This document shows positions 8,373-16,641 of a stretch of 64,000 nt of DNA, in pieces. Origin of the DNA: Saccharomonospora xinjiangensis XJ-54 (GTDB lineage: Bacteria > Actinomycetota > Actinomycetes > Mycobacteriales > Pseudonocardiaceae); NCBI RefSeq assembly GCF_000258175.1, contig NZ_JH636049.1:272982-336981 (forward strand), written 5' to 3'. The notes under the pieces are model-generated. The model saw only the letters and a list, made by a program, of their open reading frames with translations. It had not been told where the DNA came from and ran no database searches. Each line of letters opens with the position of its first letter. Within the stretch, counting starts at the first letter, position 1. Made by a program: the position numbers and the translations under genes.

Positions 8373-9767
8373 TTAGGGGGCCGGTTCGACGTGCACGACC
8401 TTCATGGCCGTCAGCTCGTCGAGCAGTTCGGGGCCGTAGCCGTACCCGTGGCCGCTGGCGCCGCGCGGATGCGCCGCGCCACCCGGCGCGCCACCGAAGA
8501 CGGCGTTGACCTTCACGGTTCCCACGGGCAGGGCCCGCCACGCCTGCTGCGCGTGGGTCATGGACCGCGTCAGCACGGTCGCCGCGAGGCCGTAGGCGTC
8601 GTCGCGGGCCAGCGCGAGCCCCTCGGCGAACTCGTCCACCACACACACCGGCGCCACCGGACCGAACGTCTCCTCCCGCATGACCCTCATCGCGGGCTCG
8701 CAGCCGGTGAGCACGGTAGCGGGATAGAGCGAGCCGGGACCGTCGGGCACAACGCCACCCGCCCGCAGTCGCGCACCCGCCTCGACGGCCTGCGCCACGT
8801 GCTCGTGCACGGCCTTCCGGTGGCGGAGGTCCACGAGCGGCAGCAGACCGGCCCGCTCGGCTGCGGCGGTCAGCGCGGTGACGAACGGTTCAGCGACGGC
8901 GCGGTGCACGAAGATGCGCTCGACCGCGACACAGATCTGGCCGCTGTTCGTGAACGCGCCGGTGGCGGCTTGCTCCGCCGCCCACTCGGGGTCCACGTCG
9001 CCGTCGATCACCAGCGGGTCGTTGCCGCCGTTCTCCAGTAGCGCCTTCGCTCCCGTCCTGGCGGCGGCCTCGGCCAGCGACCGCCCTGTGGCGGTGCTGC
9101 CGACATGGGCGATCACGTTCACGTCCCCGTGCCCGGCCAGCCACGAGCCGACGGTGCCGTCACCCGCGAGGTGCCGCACCACGTTCTCGGGGAAGTGAGG
9201 CCGGAGCACCTCGCCGAGCAGCGCCCCGGTGTGCGGGCAGCGTTCGCTGGGCTTGGCGACCACGGTGTTTCCCGTCACGAGCGCCGCGCCGACGAGCCCG
9301 CAGGCCACGGCGACGGGGTCGTTCCACGGTGTCAGCACCACGACGACGCCCCGGGGCTCCGGCACCATCAGGTCGGTCGCCGACGGCTGTCCGAGCAGGG
9401 TGCGCCCCCGGTGCAGCGGGCCGAGTTCGGCGTACTGGCGCAACGTCGCCACTCCCGCGAGCACGCCCTCGCGGGCCTGGGCTGCGGGACGGCCCGTTTC
9501 GGCTTCGTTGATCTCGGCGAGGTCGTCGGCGCGGTCGGCGAGTGCGTCGGCGGCGGAGCGCAACGCGGCCGCGCGCTCCTCCGCGGGGGTGGCGGCCCAG
9601 GCGGGGAACACGGCCCTGGCCGCTGCGACGGCGGAGGCCGCCTCCTCGCGCGTGGCCATGGCGACATCACCGACGAGCGTGCCGTCGGCGGGATTGTGGA
9701 TGCGAATGCTTCTGCCGTCGGCGGATTCGGCAGGCGGCAGGTCGGGTTCGACGGCGAGATCGGTCAT
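8373..9767 (-). CDS. NAD(P)-dependent aldehyde dehydrogenase
   Basis: 464 residues, slightly short for the family. Oxidises an aldehyde to the acid with NAD(P)+. The catalytic nucleophile is Cys279 in FTNSGQICVAVER and the general base Glu245 in LLENGGNDP; the latter replaces the usual LELGGKNP, so the motif is a variant but the Glu is kept. The cofactor-binding segment TPWNDPVAVACG and GSTATGRS are present. It most resembles succinate-semialdehyde/benzaldehyde-type dehydrogenases, but the substrate cannot be assigned. It is transcribed alone, convergent with the PEBP gene. The start ATG 9767 gives a natural N terminus with a 20-residue acidic extension. Confidence 0.9.
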   Translation of the reverse strand: MTDLAVEPDLPPAESADGRSIRIHNPADGTLVGDVAMATREEAASAVAAARAVFPAWAATPAEERAAALRSAADALADRADDLAEINEAETGRPAAQAREGVLAGVATLRQYAELGPLHRGRTLLGQPSATDLMVPEPRGVVVVLTPWNDPVAVACGLVGAALVTGNTVVAKPSERCPHTGALLGEVLRPHFPENVVRHLAGDGTVGSWLAGHGDVNVIAHVGSTATGRSLAEAAARTGAKALLENGGNDPLVIDGDVDPEWAAEQAATGAFTNSGQICVAVERIFVHRAVAEPFVTALTAAAERAGLLPLVDLRHRKAVHEHVAQAVEAGARLRAGGVVPDGPGSLYPATVLTGCEPAMRVMREETFGPVAPVCVVDEFAEGLALARDDAYGLAATVLTRSMTHAQQAWRALPVGTVKVNAVFGGAPGGAAHPRGASGHGYGYGPELLDELTAMKVVHVEPAP

Positions 9768-9855
9768 CGGGCGTGCATCACCTCGTGTGGTCGGCGACGG
9801 CGAAAGCGTCGGATGTTCGGCAGCGGAAGGGCCGAAGACCCAAAAAGCTTGCGGC

Positions 9856-10047
9856 TCAGCTCTTCGAGAACTCCGCGCTCACGGCGTTCGGCCCGTCGTA
9901 GGTGCGATCGGGAATGTTGCCGAGATGGCGAAGAACCTCGTCGTCCGCACCCCGCTCACGGGCGTGCCGCACGAGGTCTTCCTTCGCACACGGATAGTCC
10001 ACACCGGACAGGTACTTCTGCATGTCGATGGGGTTGGGCTGGGACAT
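9856..10047 (-). CDS. DUF2795 small protein
   Basis: 63 residues. The start is set at ATG 10047 because GGAGGTGAG lies five bases before it; a longer frame from 10155 lacks support. The sequence QKYLSGVDYPCAKEDLVRHARERG followed by VLRHLGNIPDRTYDGP matches the DUF2795 pattern, a compact helical domain frequent in actinobacteria, often a single short protein expressed under stress. No function is established. It is the first gene on the minus strand before the aldehyde dehydrogenase, 88 bases away, and diverges from the nucleotidyltransferase operon. Confidence 0.8.
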   Translation of the reverse strand: MSQPNPIDMQKYLSGVDYPCAKEDLVRHARERGADDEVLRHLGNIPDRTYDGPNAVSAEFSKS

Positions 10048-10102
10048 GGCTCTCACCTCCGCGCCGGGCATACCCGCGGTGGGCCGGGGGTAACCGGGCA
10101 CG

Positions 10103-10705
10103 GTGGACGCCGAACCTGACGAGTTGCTCCGCACCGCCATGCGGGTGGCGAACACGCTGCGCGCAGGCGCCGTCCCGTTCGCGTTGGCGGGAGGGTGCGC
10201 GGTGTACGCGCACGGCGGTCCCGCGTCGGATCACGATGTGGACGTCTTCGTGACGGAGCGGGACGCTCCCGCCGCGCGCAAGGTTCTTGTCGCGGCCGGG
10301 ATGCGCGCGGTCGATCCTCCGGAGAACTGGCTGCTGAAGGTCTACGACGGCGACTGCCTCGTCGATCTGATCTTCCGGCCGAACGGAAGGCCGGTGACGC
10401 CGCAGCTGCTGGCCCGCGCGGAGGAACTGCGGGTGGGTGCCACGACAGCGCCGGTGGTGCCGGTGACCGAACTGCTGGTGGACAAGCTGCTGGTGCTGGA
10501 GGACCACCGCTGCGACTTCACCCCGCTGCTGCCCATCGCCCGCGCCGTTCGCGAACAGGTGGACTGGGCCGAGGTGGCACGGCAGACCGGATCGTCGCCG
10601 TACGCGCGAGCGTTTCTCACGCTGCTGTCCTCGCTCGGCGTCACCGACGGACGCGAACTCGCCCATGCGAAAGGAGCACGGCATGTCCGGCCCGCACCCG
10701 GCTGA
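10103..10705 (+). CDS. Nucleotidyltransferase-fold protein
   Basis: 200 residues, GTG start. Residues 30-50 carry LAGGCAVYAHGGPASDHDVDVFV-type spacing: GG30-31 followed by Asp45 and Asp47, the metal-binding pair of the Pol-beta nucleotidyltransferase superfamily (MNT/AbiEii-like). A third carboxylate may be Asp89 in DCLVDLIF. No HEPN partner is adjacent, so the toxin-antitoxin interpretation is not favoured. It heads a five-gene operon in which every junction overlaps, so its product may act with the BON protein or the metallophosphoesterase, but this is inference. A weak TAACCG -10-like hexamer lies six bases before the GTG, compatible with a leaderless message. Confidence 0.75.
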   Translation: MDAEPDELLRTAMRVANTLRAGAVPFALAGGCAVYAHGGPASDHDVDVFVTERDAPAARKVLVAAGMRAVDPPENWLLKVYDGDCLVDLIFRPNGRPVTPQLLARAEELRVGATTAPVVPVTELLVDKLLVLEDHRCDFTPLLPIARAVREQVDWAEVARQTGSSPYARAFLTLLSSLGVTDGRELAHAKGARHVRPAPG

Positions 10706-10958
10706 ACACCACGGGCATCCCGAATACACGGCGGCCCGGCTGCGGAGGGCGCTCGCCGAGGACGAGCGTACCGCGGAACTGGGCATCCAGGTGGACGTCA
10801 GGGGCGAGCACGTCTACCTCAGCGGCGTCGTGTCGTCACAGACGTGCAAGGAACGTCTCGACGCCGTCCTGCGTGACCGGGAACCGGACCTTCACCTGCA
10901 CAACGACGTCCGCGTCGTCGAGGCGACCGAACCGGGCGAGGCCGAGGTGCTGCGATGA
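10683..10958 (+). CDS. BON-domain protein
   Basis: 91 residues. The start is ATG 10683, preceded by AAAGGAG at 10670-10676, inside the end of the nucleotidyltransferase gene (23-base overlap). The core YTAARLRRALAEDERTAELG, then VDVRGEHVYLSGVV and hydrophobic repeats match the BON fold (alpha-beta-beta-alpha-beta, here one copy), a module that in OsmY and its relatives associates with phospholipid or protein surfaces under stress. No signal peptide is present, so unlike OsmY this one should be cytoplasmic. Cys61 is unpaired. The following gene overlaps by four bases (ATGA). Confidence 0.78.
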   Translation: MSGPHPAEHHGHPEYTAARLRRALAEDERTAELGIQVDVRGEHVYLSGVVSSQTCKERLDAVLRDREPDLHLHNDVRVVEATEPGEAEVLR

Positions 10959-11728
10959 TCAGGATCGCGGCTGTCGGGGACGTGCACCTCGGCGAGGACG
11001 CGCGGGGCAGGCTGCGGCCCGCGCTTGAGCACCTGCCAGAACGCGCGGACGTGCTGCTGCTGGCCGGTGACCTCACCCGGCACGGCACCCCCGCCGAGGC
11101 TCGCATCGTGGCCGAGGAGTTCGCCGACGCGGGCGTTCCCGTGATCGCGGTGCTCGGCAATCACGACTACCACCACGACGCCGTGGACGAGGTCACCGCC
11201 ATCCTCGACGGCGAGGCCGGAATCCGGGTCCTCGAAGGCGACGGCGTGGTGCTCGCCGTGAACGGCACCCGGTTCGGCGTGGCCGGCGTGAAGGGTTTCG
11301 CGGGCGGGTTCGAGGGCCGGTGCGCCAGCGCGTTCGGTGAGCCGGAGATGAAGGCGTTCGTCGAGCACACCGTGGACACCGCCGACGCGCTCCGCTCTGC
11401 GCTGAGGACGTTGAAGGAACTCGACGCCGACGTGCGGGTCGCGCTGACGCACTACTCCCCCGTGCCGGACACCCTGCACGGAGAACCACCCGAGATCCAC
11501 CCGTTTCTGGGGGCGTACCAGCTCGGCGAGGTCATCGACGAAGCGGAGGCGGCCCTCGCGGTGCACGGGCACGCCCACCTCGGCTGCGAACACGGGGTCA
11601 CGCCCGGTGGCGTTCGGGTGCGTAACGTCGCCCAGCCGGTGATCCGCTCGGCATACGCGCTGTACTGCCTCGACGAGAACGTCGAGGGCAGCGAAGACCG
11701 GGCCACGACGCCGGGGGCGCACCGATGA
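10955..11728 (+). CDS. Calcineurin-like metallophosphoesterase
   Basis: 257 residues. All metallophosphoesterase boxes are visible in order: GDVHLG (8-13), LLAGDLTRHG (about 37-46), LGNHDY (about 68), LTHYSP (about 168) and VHGHAHLG (about 203), giving the two-metal site of the family (phosphatase, phosphodiesterase or nucleotidase activity). It resembles small cytoplasmic MPEs of the YfcE/Icc type rather than secreted ones, as there is no leader. It is translationally coupled to the BON gene upstream and to the unknown gene downstream (ATGA at 11725-11728). Confidence 0.9.
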   Translation: MIRIAAVGDVHLGEDARGRLRPALEHLPERADVLLLAGDLTRHGTPAEARIVAEEFADAGVPVIAVLGNHDYHHDAVDEVTAILDGEAGIRVLEGDGVVLAVNGTRFGVAGVKGFAGGFEGRCASAFGEPEMKAFVEHTVDTADALRSALRTLKELDADVRVALTHYSPVPDTLHGEPPEIHPFLGAYQLGEVIDEAEAALAVHGHAHLGCEHGVTPGGVRVRNVAQPVIRSAYALYCLDENVEGSEDRATTPGAHR

Positions 11729-12216
11729 CGACCGCCGTGGTGTGGGACGGCGCGCCGCACCTGCCGACGGTGCTGGTGTTCGACCCGGCTCCGCCGGCGG
11801 AGACCGCCGAGATTCCGCAGTCCTGGCGTGCCCTCACGGATCGGCGGCAGGTCGTGTGGTGCCGGTTCGCGGTGGAGCACGCGCTGGCCGAGACAGACCG
11901 GCTGCTCGGTGACGCCGACGCCTTCGGAAGGCCGATCGACGCGGTCGTCCACGGCGATCCACCTGATGTGCTCGATGTGCTGCGCAGGCACGCCGACGCG
12001 GTGCGCGCGGTGATCGTGGTGGATTCGGGGCCTGGCGCGGTGGACGAGCTGCCCGGTGTCCGAGCCGTGGCCGTGGGGCGTCCTCGGACCCCGCCGCGTC
12101 CGCTCGACGGCGACGCCGTGTGCGCGGAGGTGATCTCCGCCCTCGACGACCTGGACACCGACGACCTCGCTGAAGGGGTCTGGCCGCGACGAGGCGATGA
12201 GGAGGCGCGCGAATGA
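11725..12216 (+). CDS. Conserved hypothetical protein, alpha/beta, unknown function
   Basis: 163 residues. I do not recognise a family. The composition alternates hydrophobic strands with acidic helices (PTVLVFDPAPP, AVIVVDSGPGAVDELPG), which suggests a small Rossmann-like or flavodoxin-like alpha/beta fold resembling the start of an alpha/beta hydrolase, but without a GxSxG nucleophile motif. Tandem overlaps tie it to the metallophosphoesterase upstream (ATGA) and to the next gene (ATGA at 12213), so its role is probably linked to theirs. Confidence 0.6.
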   Translation: MTTAVVWDGAPHLPTVLVFDPAPPAETAEIPQSWRALTDRRQVVWCRFAVEHALAETDRLLGDADAFGRPIDAVVHGDPPDVLDVLRRHADAVRAVIVVDSGPGAVDELPGVRAVAVGRPRTPPRPLDGDAVCAEVISALDDLDTDDLAEGVWPRRGDEEARE

Positions 12217-12563
12217 GTGACCACCGCGACGAGCTGCCGCTGCCCGATTACGACCACCTTCCCGTGCCCGCGCTCCGGGACCGCATTCGCTCACTGACCG
12301 CCGACCAGCTCGAACGGCTGCTCGCCTACGAACGCGAGCACGCCGACCGGACTCCCGTGGTGACGGTGATGCGAGCGAGGCTCGATCAGCTGGCACGGGG
12401 TGCCACGCCGAGCGAAGGACAGCACGACGTGCGGCCCGAGCAAGCAGGAGACACCGCGCACGGCTCGGTGGTTGGTGAGGACACCTCGGGTGCTCCGGTT
12501 TTCCCGCCACCGCACGGAGTGCCGGCTCAGCCCGCGAGGCCAAAGGGTGACCGCCGGGCCTGA
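12213..12563 (+). CDS. Small actinobacterial protein with LPDYDxLP/RIRSL domain (DUF8129-like)
   Basis: 116 residues. The N-terminal 65 residues read LPDYDHLPVPALRDRIRSL then LERLLAYEREHADRTPVV, a short helical module common in actinobacteria and often annotated as a DUF8129/lipid-droplet-associated-type domain (family assignment from memory, moderate certainty). The C-terminal half is Pro/Gly-rich and disordered. It is the last gene of the operon that starts at 10103, and it faces the kinase gene with a 15-base gap. A role near membranes or storage bodies has been proposed for relatives; nothing in this sequence proves it. Confidence 0.6.
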   Translation: MSDHRDELPLPDYDHLPVPALRDRIRSLTADQLERLLAYEREHADRTPVVTVMRARLDQLARGATPSEGQHDVRPEQAGDTAHGSVVGEDTSGAPVFPPPHGVPAQPARPKGDRRA

Positions 12564-12578
12564 CACGCGGCCCAGGAG

Positions 12579-14288
12579 TCAGCCGTCGTCGTCCTCGCCC
12601 TCTCCGGGTTCGCCGAGGTCGGTGATGGTCACGACCTCGTCGGTGTCGATGAGCGCCCGCCCTTCCCGCACCACCATGCCGAGCCGGTGCTTTTCACGGG
12701 TCACGGCTTCGTCGGTGGTGAACTGAAGTTCCACCTCGACGACGGTCTCACTGACGGCCGTGGGCCCCCCGACGACGCTGACGGCCTCGATGCCGGACCA
12801 GAAGTCGCGATACGAGTCCTCACCCTGGCTCTGGAGGCCGGGGCCTAGCAGTTGCCATCCCTGCTCGACGTCGCCGGGCATGAGCGCGTAGTAGTCGGCG
12901 ACCGCCGTTTCGAGTTCGGCTGGGTCAAGGGTCTCCGGAGGTGGCTGCTCTTCGCTGGACGGCGGCACGTCGTCGGCGGGGTCGGACCCGGTGGACGCAG
13001 GCGGCGCCTGTGGTATCGACGACGTGGCCGAGGCGGCGATCACCGTGGTGTCCTGCGCACCGGCTCCGCCTGAGTCACCGGCATCGTCCGAGCCGCCCAC
13101 GACGAGTTCGGCCACCAGCACGCCCACGGCGGCCGCAGCGAGTACGGCGATGACCGTCGTCGCGATCCTGGCCCGCGACCACCCTGTCTGTCCGGTGCGC
13201 TCGGGCGTGTTCGCCGGAGCGACGCGCACGGCGGGGTGCGCGCCCGTCGCAGGCTGCGGCTCAGGACGTTGTGGGGGCGCGGTGTGGAGCGAGGGCGGTG
13301 CCCCGGCCGCCGGTGTGTGAGGGCCGGAGGAGTGCTGCTGCCGGGGCGGTGGCGGCGGAGGAACCGCCGACGGGATCGCCGACACCGCGGCAGGCTGAAG
13401 GTCAACGCGTGTGGAGCCGCGCACGGTGCCTGGCGGAAGGGTCGGCGCGTCGAGACCGTCGGGGCGGCCTTCGGACACAGCGCGGAGCGCGGCCTCCACC
13501 TGCGCCATCGTCGGCCGGGCCAGCGGTTCGGGCTGGAGCATCGCGCGCAGAGCGCCGTCCAGAACGCCTGCCTGGCGAGGCGGGATGATCTGCCCTGCGG
13601 CCACCACGTGCAGCATGGCGATCTCGTTGCCGGGGTTCTCGAACGGCGGCCTGCCCTCCACGGCCGCGTAGAGGGTGGCACCGAGAGAGAACACATCCCC
13701 TGCGGGGCCGGGCTCGGCGCCCCGGGCGCTTTCCGGTGACAGGAACGCCGGTGTGCCCGCGAGCAGGCCGGTGCTAGTGACGGTGATGTCCCCCGCGGCA
13801 CGGGAGATGCCGAAGTCGGTGATCTTGGCAATGCCGTCGTTGCCGATCAGAATGTTGGCGGGCTTGACGTCGCGGTGAATGACACCGGCTTCGTGAGCGA
13901 CGACGAGCGCCGCCGCGACCTGCGCCCCGATGCGGGCCACCTCCAGAGGCGGCAACACGCCGCGCTCGTCCAGCATCGCGGAGAGGCTGCGCGACGGGAG
14001 GTACTCCATCACGAGCACCGGCTGACCATCGTGGTCGGCGACGTTGTAGACGGAGATCGCGTTGGAATGCTGGAGGCGAGCGGCGATGCGCCCCTCGCGG
14101 AACGCGCGCTGACGTGCCTTCTCCGTCTCGGTGTCGTTCAACCCAGGCGGCAGGAGCAACTGTTTCACGGCCACCTGCCGATCGAGGCGGACGTCGATCG
14201 CCAGCCAGACGACCCCCATCGCGCCGCTGCCGATCTGGTGTTCCAGCCGGTAACGCCCGGCGATCAGTGTCTCGTCGCCCTCACTCAC
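12579..14288 (-). CDS. Membrane-anchored Ser/Thr protein kinase (Pkn type)
   Basis: 569 residues. The N-terminal kinase domain has the Gly loop GSGAMG (20-25), Lys42 in VAVKQLL, the catalytic loop HRDVKPANIL with Asp140 and the DFG Asp158, so it should be active. A Pro-rich linker (about 290-360) leads to one transmembrane helix at about 372-395, then an acidic Ser/Pro linker and an extracellular C-terminal domain of about 120 residues. The latter has no PASTA repeats; its shape (ADYYALMPGDVEQGW) recalls the small NTF2-like sensor domains of actinobacterial kinases. It diverges from the gas-vesicle operon across 178 bases, but a regulatory link is only inference. Confidence 0.92.
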   Translation of the reverse strand: MSEGDETLIAGRYRLEHQIGSGAMGVVWLAIDVRLDRQVAVKQLLLPPGLNDTETEKARQRAFREGRIAARLQHSNAISVYNVADHDGQPVLVMEYLPSRSLSAMLDERGVLPPLEVARIGAQVAAALVVAHEAGVIHRDVKPANILIGNDGIAKITDFGISRAAGDITVTSTGLLAGTPAFLSPESARGAEPGPAGDVFSLGATLYAAVEGRPPFENPGNEIAMLHVVAAGQIIPPRQAGVLDGALRAMLQPEPLARPTMAQVEAALRAVSEGRPDGLDAPTLPPGTVRGSTRVDLQPAAVSAIPSAVPPPPPPRQQHSSGPHTPAAGAPPSLHTAPPQRPEPQPATGAHPAVRVAPANTPERTGQTGWSRARIATTVIAVLAAAAVGVLVAELVVGGSDDAGDSGGAGAQDTTVIAASATSSIPQAPPASTGSDPADDVPPSSEEQPPPETLDPAELETAVADYYALMPGDVEQGWQLLGPGLQSQGEDSYRDFWSGIEAVSVVGGPTAVSETVVEVELQFTTDEAVTREKHRLGMVVREGRALIDTDEVVTITDLGEPGEGEDDDG

Positions 14289-14402
14289 CTGTGGCCCCTC
14301 CTGTCACCCCGACAGACTAGAGCGTCACGATCACAGTCCCCGCCCAGGTCCGGCAACCCGAGCGGCTATTGGCGCATGAGGTGCAGGCCGCACAAGGGTC
14401 GC

Positions 14403-14428
14403 GTTTCCCGTTCACCCTAAAGGGGCAT
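14403..14428 (+). promoter_or_regulatory. Candidate alternative-sigma (SigB/SigF-like) promoter of the gas-vesicle operon
   Basis: GTTT at 14403-14406 and GGGCAT at 14423-14428 are separated by 16 bases, matching the GTTT-N15-17-GGGTAT type promoter used by actinobacterial stress sigma factors of the SigB/SigF group, with one deviation (C for T). A start near 14435 would leave a 30-base leader with AAGGAG before ATG 14467. This is a match by eye only; no housekeeping promoter is obvious in the same gap. Confidence 0.45.
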
Positions 14429-14466
14429 CTCTGTCGGGTCCGTGACTCCGGCCCCAAGGAGAGTTC

Positions 14467-15126
14467 ATGAAACGCGGCGCGCAGACCGCCGCCGCGGTCA
14501 TCGCAGGGTACTTGCTGGGACGAACCAAGAAGATGCGTCTCGCCCTGATGATCGCCGCGGCCGGCGCGACAGGAAAACACGGCACGAACCCGGCGGGACT
14601 CCTTCGAGCAGGGCTCTCCCGGCTCGGCGAGTCGGCCGAGCTGGGCAAGCTCACCGAGAGCGTGCGCGGAGAGTTGCTGGACTCGGCCCGTGCTGCGGCC
14701 ACCAAGGCGGCGACCTCGCGTGTCGAGTCGTTGACCCAGCGGCTGTCGGGCGATTCCGACGGCCAGAAGGAAGCGGACGGCGAAACCGATGGCGAGGAGC
14801 GCGACACGGGCGGTGGCGAGGCGCCCTCCGAGGACGGCGAGGACCGCACCGGCCGCGCGGCGCCGTCCAGGGACGGCGAGGACCGCACCCGGAAACCCAG
14901 TGCGCGCAAGCGTTCCAGGGCCTCCGGTGGTGAGGACGAGGCGGGACCACGCGGCCGTCGCGCGACGTCGGCGGCAGGGAGCCGCAGGCCCGCACGCAAA
15001 CGAGCCGAATCGTCGGCAGCGTCCGGCAGTGCGGGTGAGTCCGGTGCCGGCGGCGACGAGGACCACCCTCGTACGCGGGCTCGCTCGTCGGCGGGCCGCT
15101 CCCCCGTGCGCAGGACAGGGAGGTGA
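14467..15126 (+). CDS. Gas-vesicle cluster protein (GvpY position), charged C-terminal tail
   Basis: 219 residues, start ATG 14467 after AAGGAG at 14456-14461. The N-terminal 90 residues are hydrophobic and helical (QTAAAVIAGYLLGRTKKMRL, then Ala-rich), while the remaining 130 residues are a disordered Gly/Asp/Arg tail that ends strongly basic (RPARKRAESS, RRTGR). It resembles no enzyme. Its place immediately before an SRPBCC gene and the Gvp genes corresponds to gvpY of streptomycete clusters (order O-A-F-G-Y-Z-J-L-S-K), so a shell-assembly accessory role is likely. The next gene starts four bases after the stop. Confidence 0.7.
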   Translation: MKRGAQTAAAVIAGYLLGRTKKMRLALMIAAAGATGKHGTNPAGLLRAGLSRLGESAELGKLTESVRGELLDSARAAATKAATSRVESLTQRLSGDSDGQKEADGETDGEERDTGGGEAPSEDGEDRTGRAAPSRDGEDRTRKPSARKRSRASGGEDEAGPRGRRATSAAGSRRPARKRAESSAASGSAGESGAGGDEDHPRTRARSSAGRSPVRRTGR

Positions 15127-15129
15127 GCC

Positions 15130-16254
15130 ATGACCACAGCACGTGCGGCAGCGGAGAAGCCGAAGAGCGCGACGGGCAAGGCCGGTGACGCAGGCGGCAC
15201 GGTGGCAGGCAAGGCCAAGGACGCGACGGGCAAGGCCGGTGACGCGGCACCCGGCGGTGACCTGACCGGTGCGCTGAGCACGCTCGCCGGTGTCCTCGCC
15301 AAGAAGGCGGGCTCCGCGGTCACCGGCAAGGTGAGTGAGTCGGCCAAGCGCCTCACCGACTACGCCGAGGGCCAGGGCGGCAACCTGCTCTCCGCCGCGA
15401 CCGGCGCGAAGAAGCTCGCCGAGGGCAAGGGACCGGTCTCCGCGGCGTTGAGCGCGGGAGCCTCCAAGGTCGGCGACACGGTGAAGAAGGCCTTCGGCGG
15501 CGGCTCCAGCAAGAAGGGCGGCGGGCTCAAGCTCACCAACATCGTCGAGTCGATCGACGTGGGTGTGCCCGCCGAGGTCGCCTACGACCAGTGGACTCGC
15601 TTCACCGACTTCCCCTCCTTCATGAAGAAGGTCGAGAACGTCGAGCAGGAATCCGACGAGAAGCTGACGTGGAAGGCGCAGGTTCTCTGGTCCCACCGGA
15701 CGTGGGAATCGACGATCACCGACCAGGTTCCCGACGAGCACATCGTGTGGCGGTCGAAAGGCGAGAAGGGCTACGTGGACGGCGCGGTGACCTTTCACGC
15801 GCTCGCCCCACGCCTCACACGCATCCTCGTCGTTCTCGAATATCACCCGCAGGGCTTCTTCGAACACACCGGGAACCTGTGGCGTGCTCAGGGCCGCCGC
15901 GTCCGGCTCGAACTCAAGCACTTCCGCAGGCATGTCATGACGCAGACACTCCTGCATCCGGACGAGGTCGAGGGCTGGCACGGCACGATCCGCGACGGCG
16001 AAGTGGTTGACGAAGGCCGCGAAGGCAGGCCGGAGCGAGACGAGGAGGAAACCGGCGGGCCCGAGTCCGAAGAGGACTATGAAGAGGACTCCGACTACGA
16101 CGAGGACTACGACGAGGGCGAGCAAGACGACTACGAGGACGAGGACTACCAGGACGAGGACGACTACGACGACGAGGAAGACGACGAGGAAGACGAGGAG
16201 TCCGAAGAGGACACCAGCCGCGAGCGCCCTGCCCGGCGTGCTCGCAGGCGCTGA
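15130..16254 (+). CDS. SRPBCC (cyclase/START-like) gas-vesicle accessory protein, GvpZ position, acidic tail
   Basis: 374 residues. Residues 1-50 are low-complexity Lys/Gly/Ala with the word ATGKAGDA repeated; 60-130 are helical. About 135-275 form an SRPBCC/polyketide-cyclase domain (NIVESIDVGVPAEVAYDQWT, then TDFPSFMKKVENV and GAVTFHALAP), a lipid- or hydrophobe-binding cavity fold. The last 75 residues are almost only Asp, Glu and Tyr, ending in a short basic cap. The position matches gvpZ. The preceding protein carries the opposite charge, which hints at an electrostatic partnership (inference). Confidence 0.78.
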   Translation: MTTARAAAEKPKSATGKAGDAGGTVAGKAKDATGKAGDAAPGGDLTGALSTLAGVLAKKAGSAVTGKVSESAKRLTDYAEGQGGNLLSAATGAKKLAEGKGPVSAALSAGASKVGDTVKKAFGGGSSKKGGGLKLTNIVESIDVGVPAEVAYDQWTRFTDFPSFMKKVENVEQESDEKLTWKAQVLWSHRTWESTITDQVPDEHIVWRSKGEKGYVDGAVTFHALAPRLTRILVVLEYHPQGFFEHTGNLWRAQGRRVRLELKHFRRHVMTQTLLHPDEVEGWHGTIRDGEVVDEGREGRPERDEEETGGPESEEDYEEDSDYDEDYDEGEQDDYEDEDYQDEDDYDDEEDDEEDEESEEDTSRERPARRARRR

Positions 16255-16272
16255 ACATCGAGGAGGACATGC

Positions 16273-16641
16273 GTGACCACAGCAGTTGCCGCAACCGGAG
16301 GCGGCGGAGGCCCTTCGCCGTCCGGTCTCGCCGACGTCATCGACACGATCCTCGACAAGGGACTGGTGATCGACGCCTACGTGCGCGTGTCACTGGTCGG
16401 GATCGAACTCCTCACCGTGGACGCGCGGATCGTCGTGGCCAGTGTGGACACCTATCTGCGATTCGCCGAGGCGACGAACCGCCTCCAGGTGGCCGACGAC
16501 GACAAGAAGGGCTTGCCCGAACTCATCGAGGACATGAACTCGGGGGCCGCGAAGTCGCGAACCAAGGGCGCCCTCGAAGCGGCGGGGGACAAGTTGCGTG
16601 ACGTACTCGGGGAGACCGAGACCGAGGGGAGGAAGTCCTAG
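16273..16641 (+). CDS. gvpA: Gas vesicle structural protein GvpA
   Basis: 122 residues from GTG 16273, six bases after GGAGG (16262-16266); an ATG at 16269 is out of frame. The core [24 protein letters not shown] helix, followed by [24 protein letters not shown], is the highly conserved GvpA beta-hairpin/amphipathic helix that polymerises into the ribbed protein shell. The N-terminal 17 residues (Gly-rich) and the charged C-terminal 40 residues are longer than in cyanobacterial GvpA, as in other actinobacterial homologues. It is followed with no gap by the GvpF/L gene. Confidence 0.93.
   Translation: MTTAVAATGGGGGPSPSGLADVIDTILDKGLVIDAYVRVSLVGIELLTVDARIVVASVDTYLRFAEATNRLQVADDDKKGLPELIEDMNSGAAKSRTKGALEAAGDKLRDVLGETETEGRKS

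Noticed and set aside
10103-10705. MNT/HEPN toxin-antitoxin system
   Set aside because: No HEPN partner gene is adjacent; the neighbours are BON and metallophosphoesterase genes.
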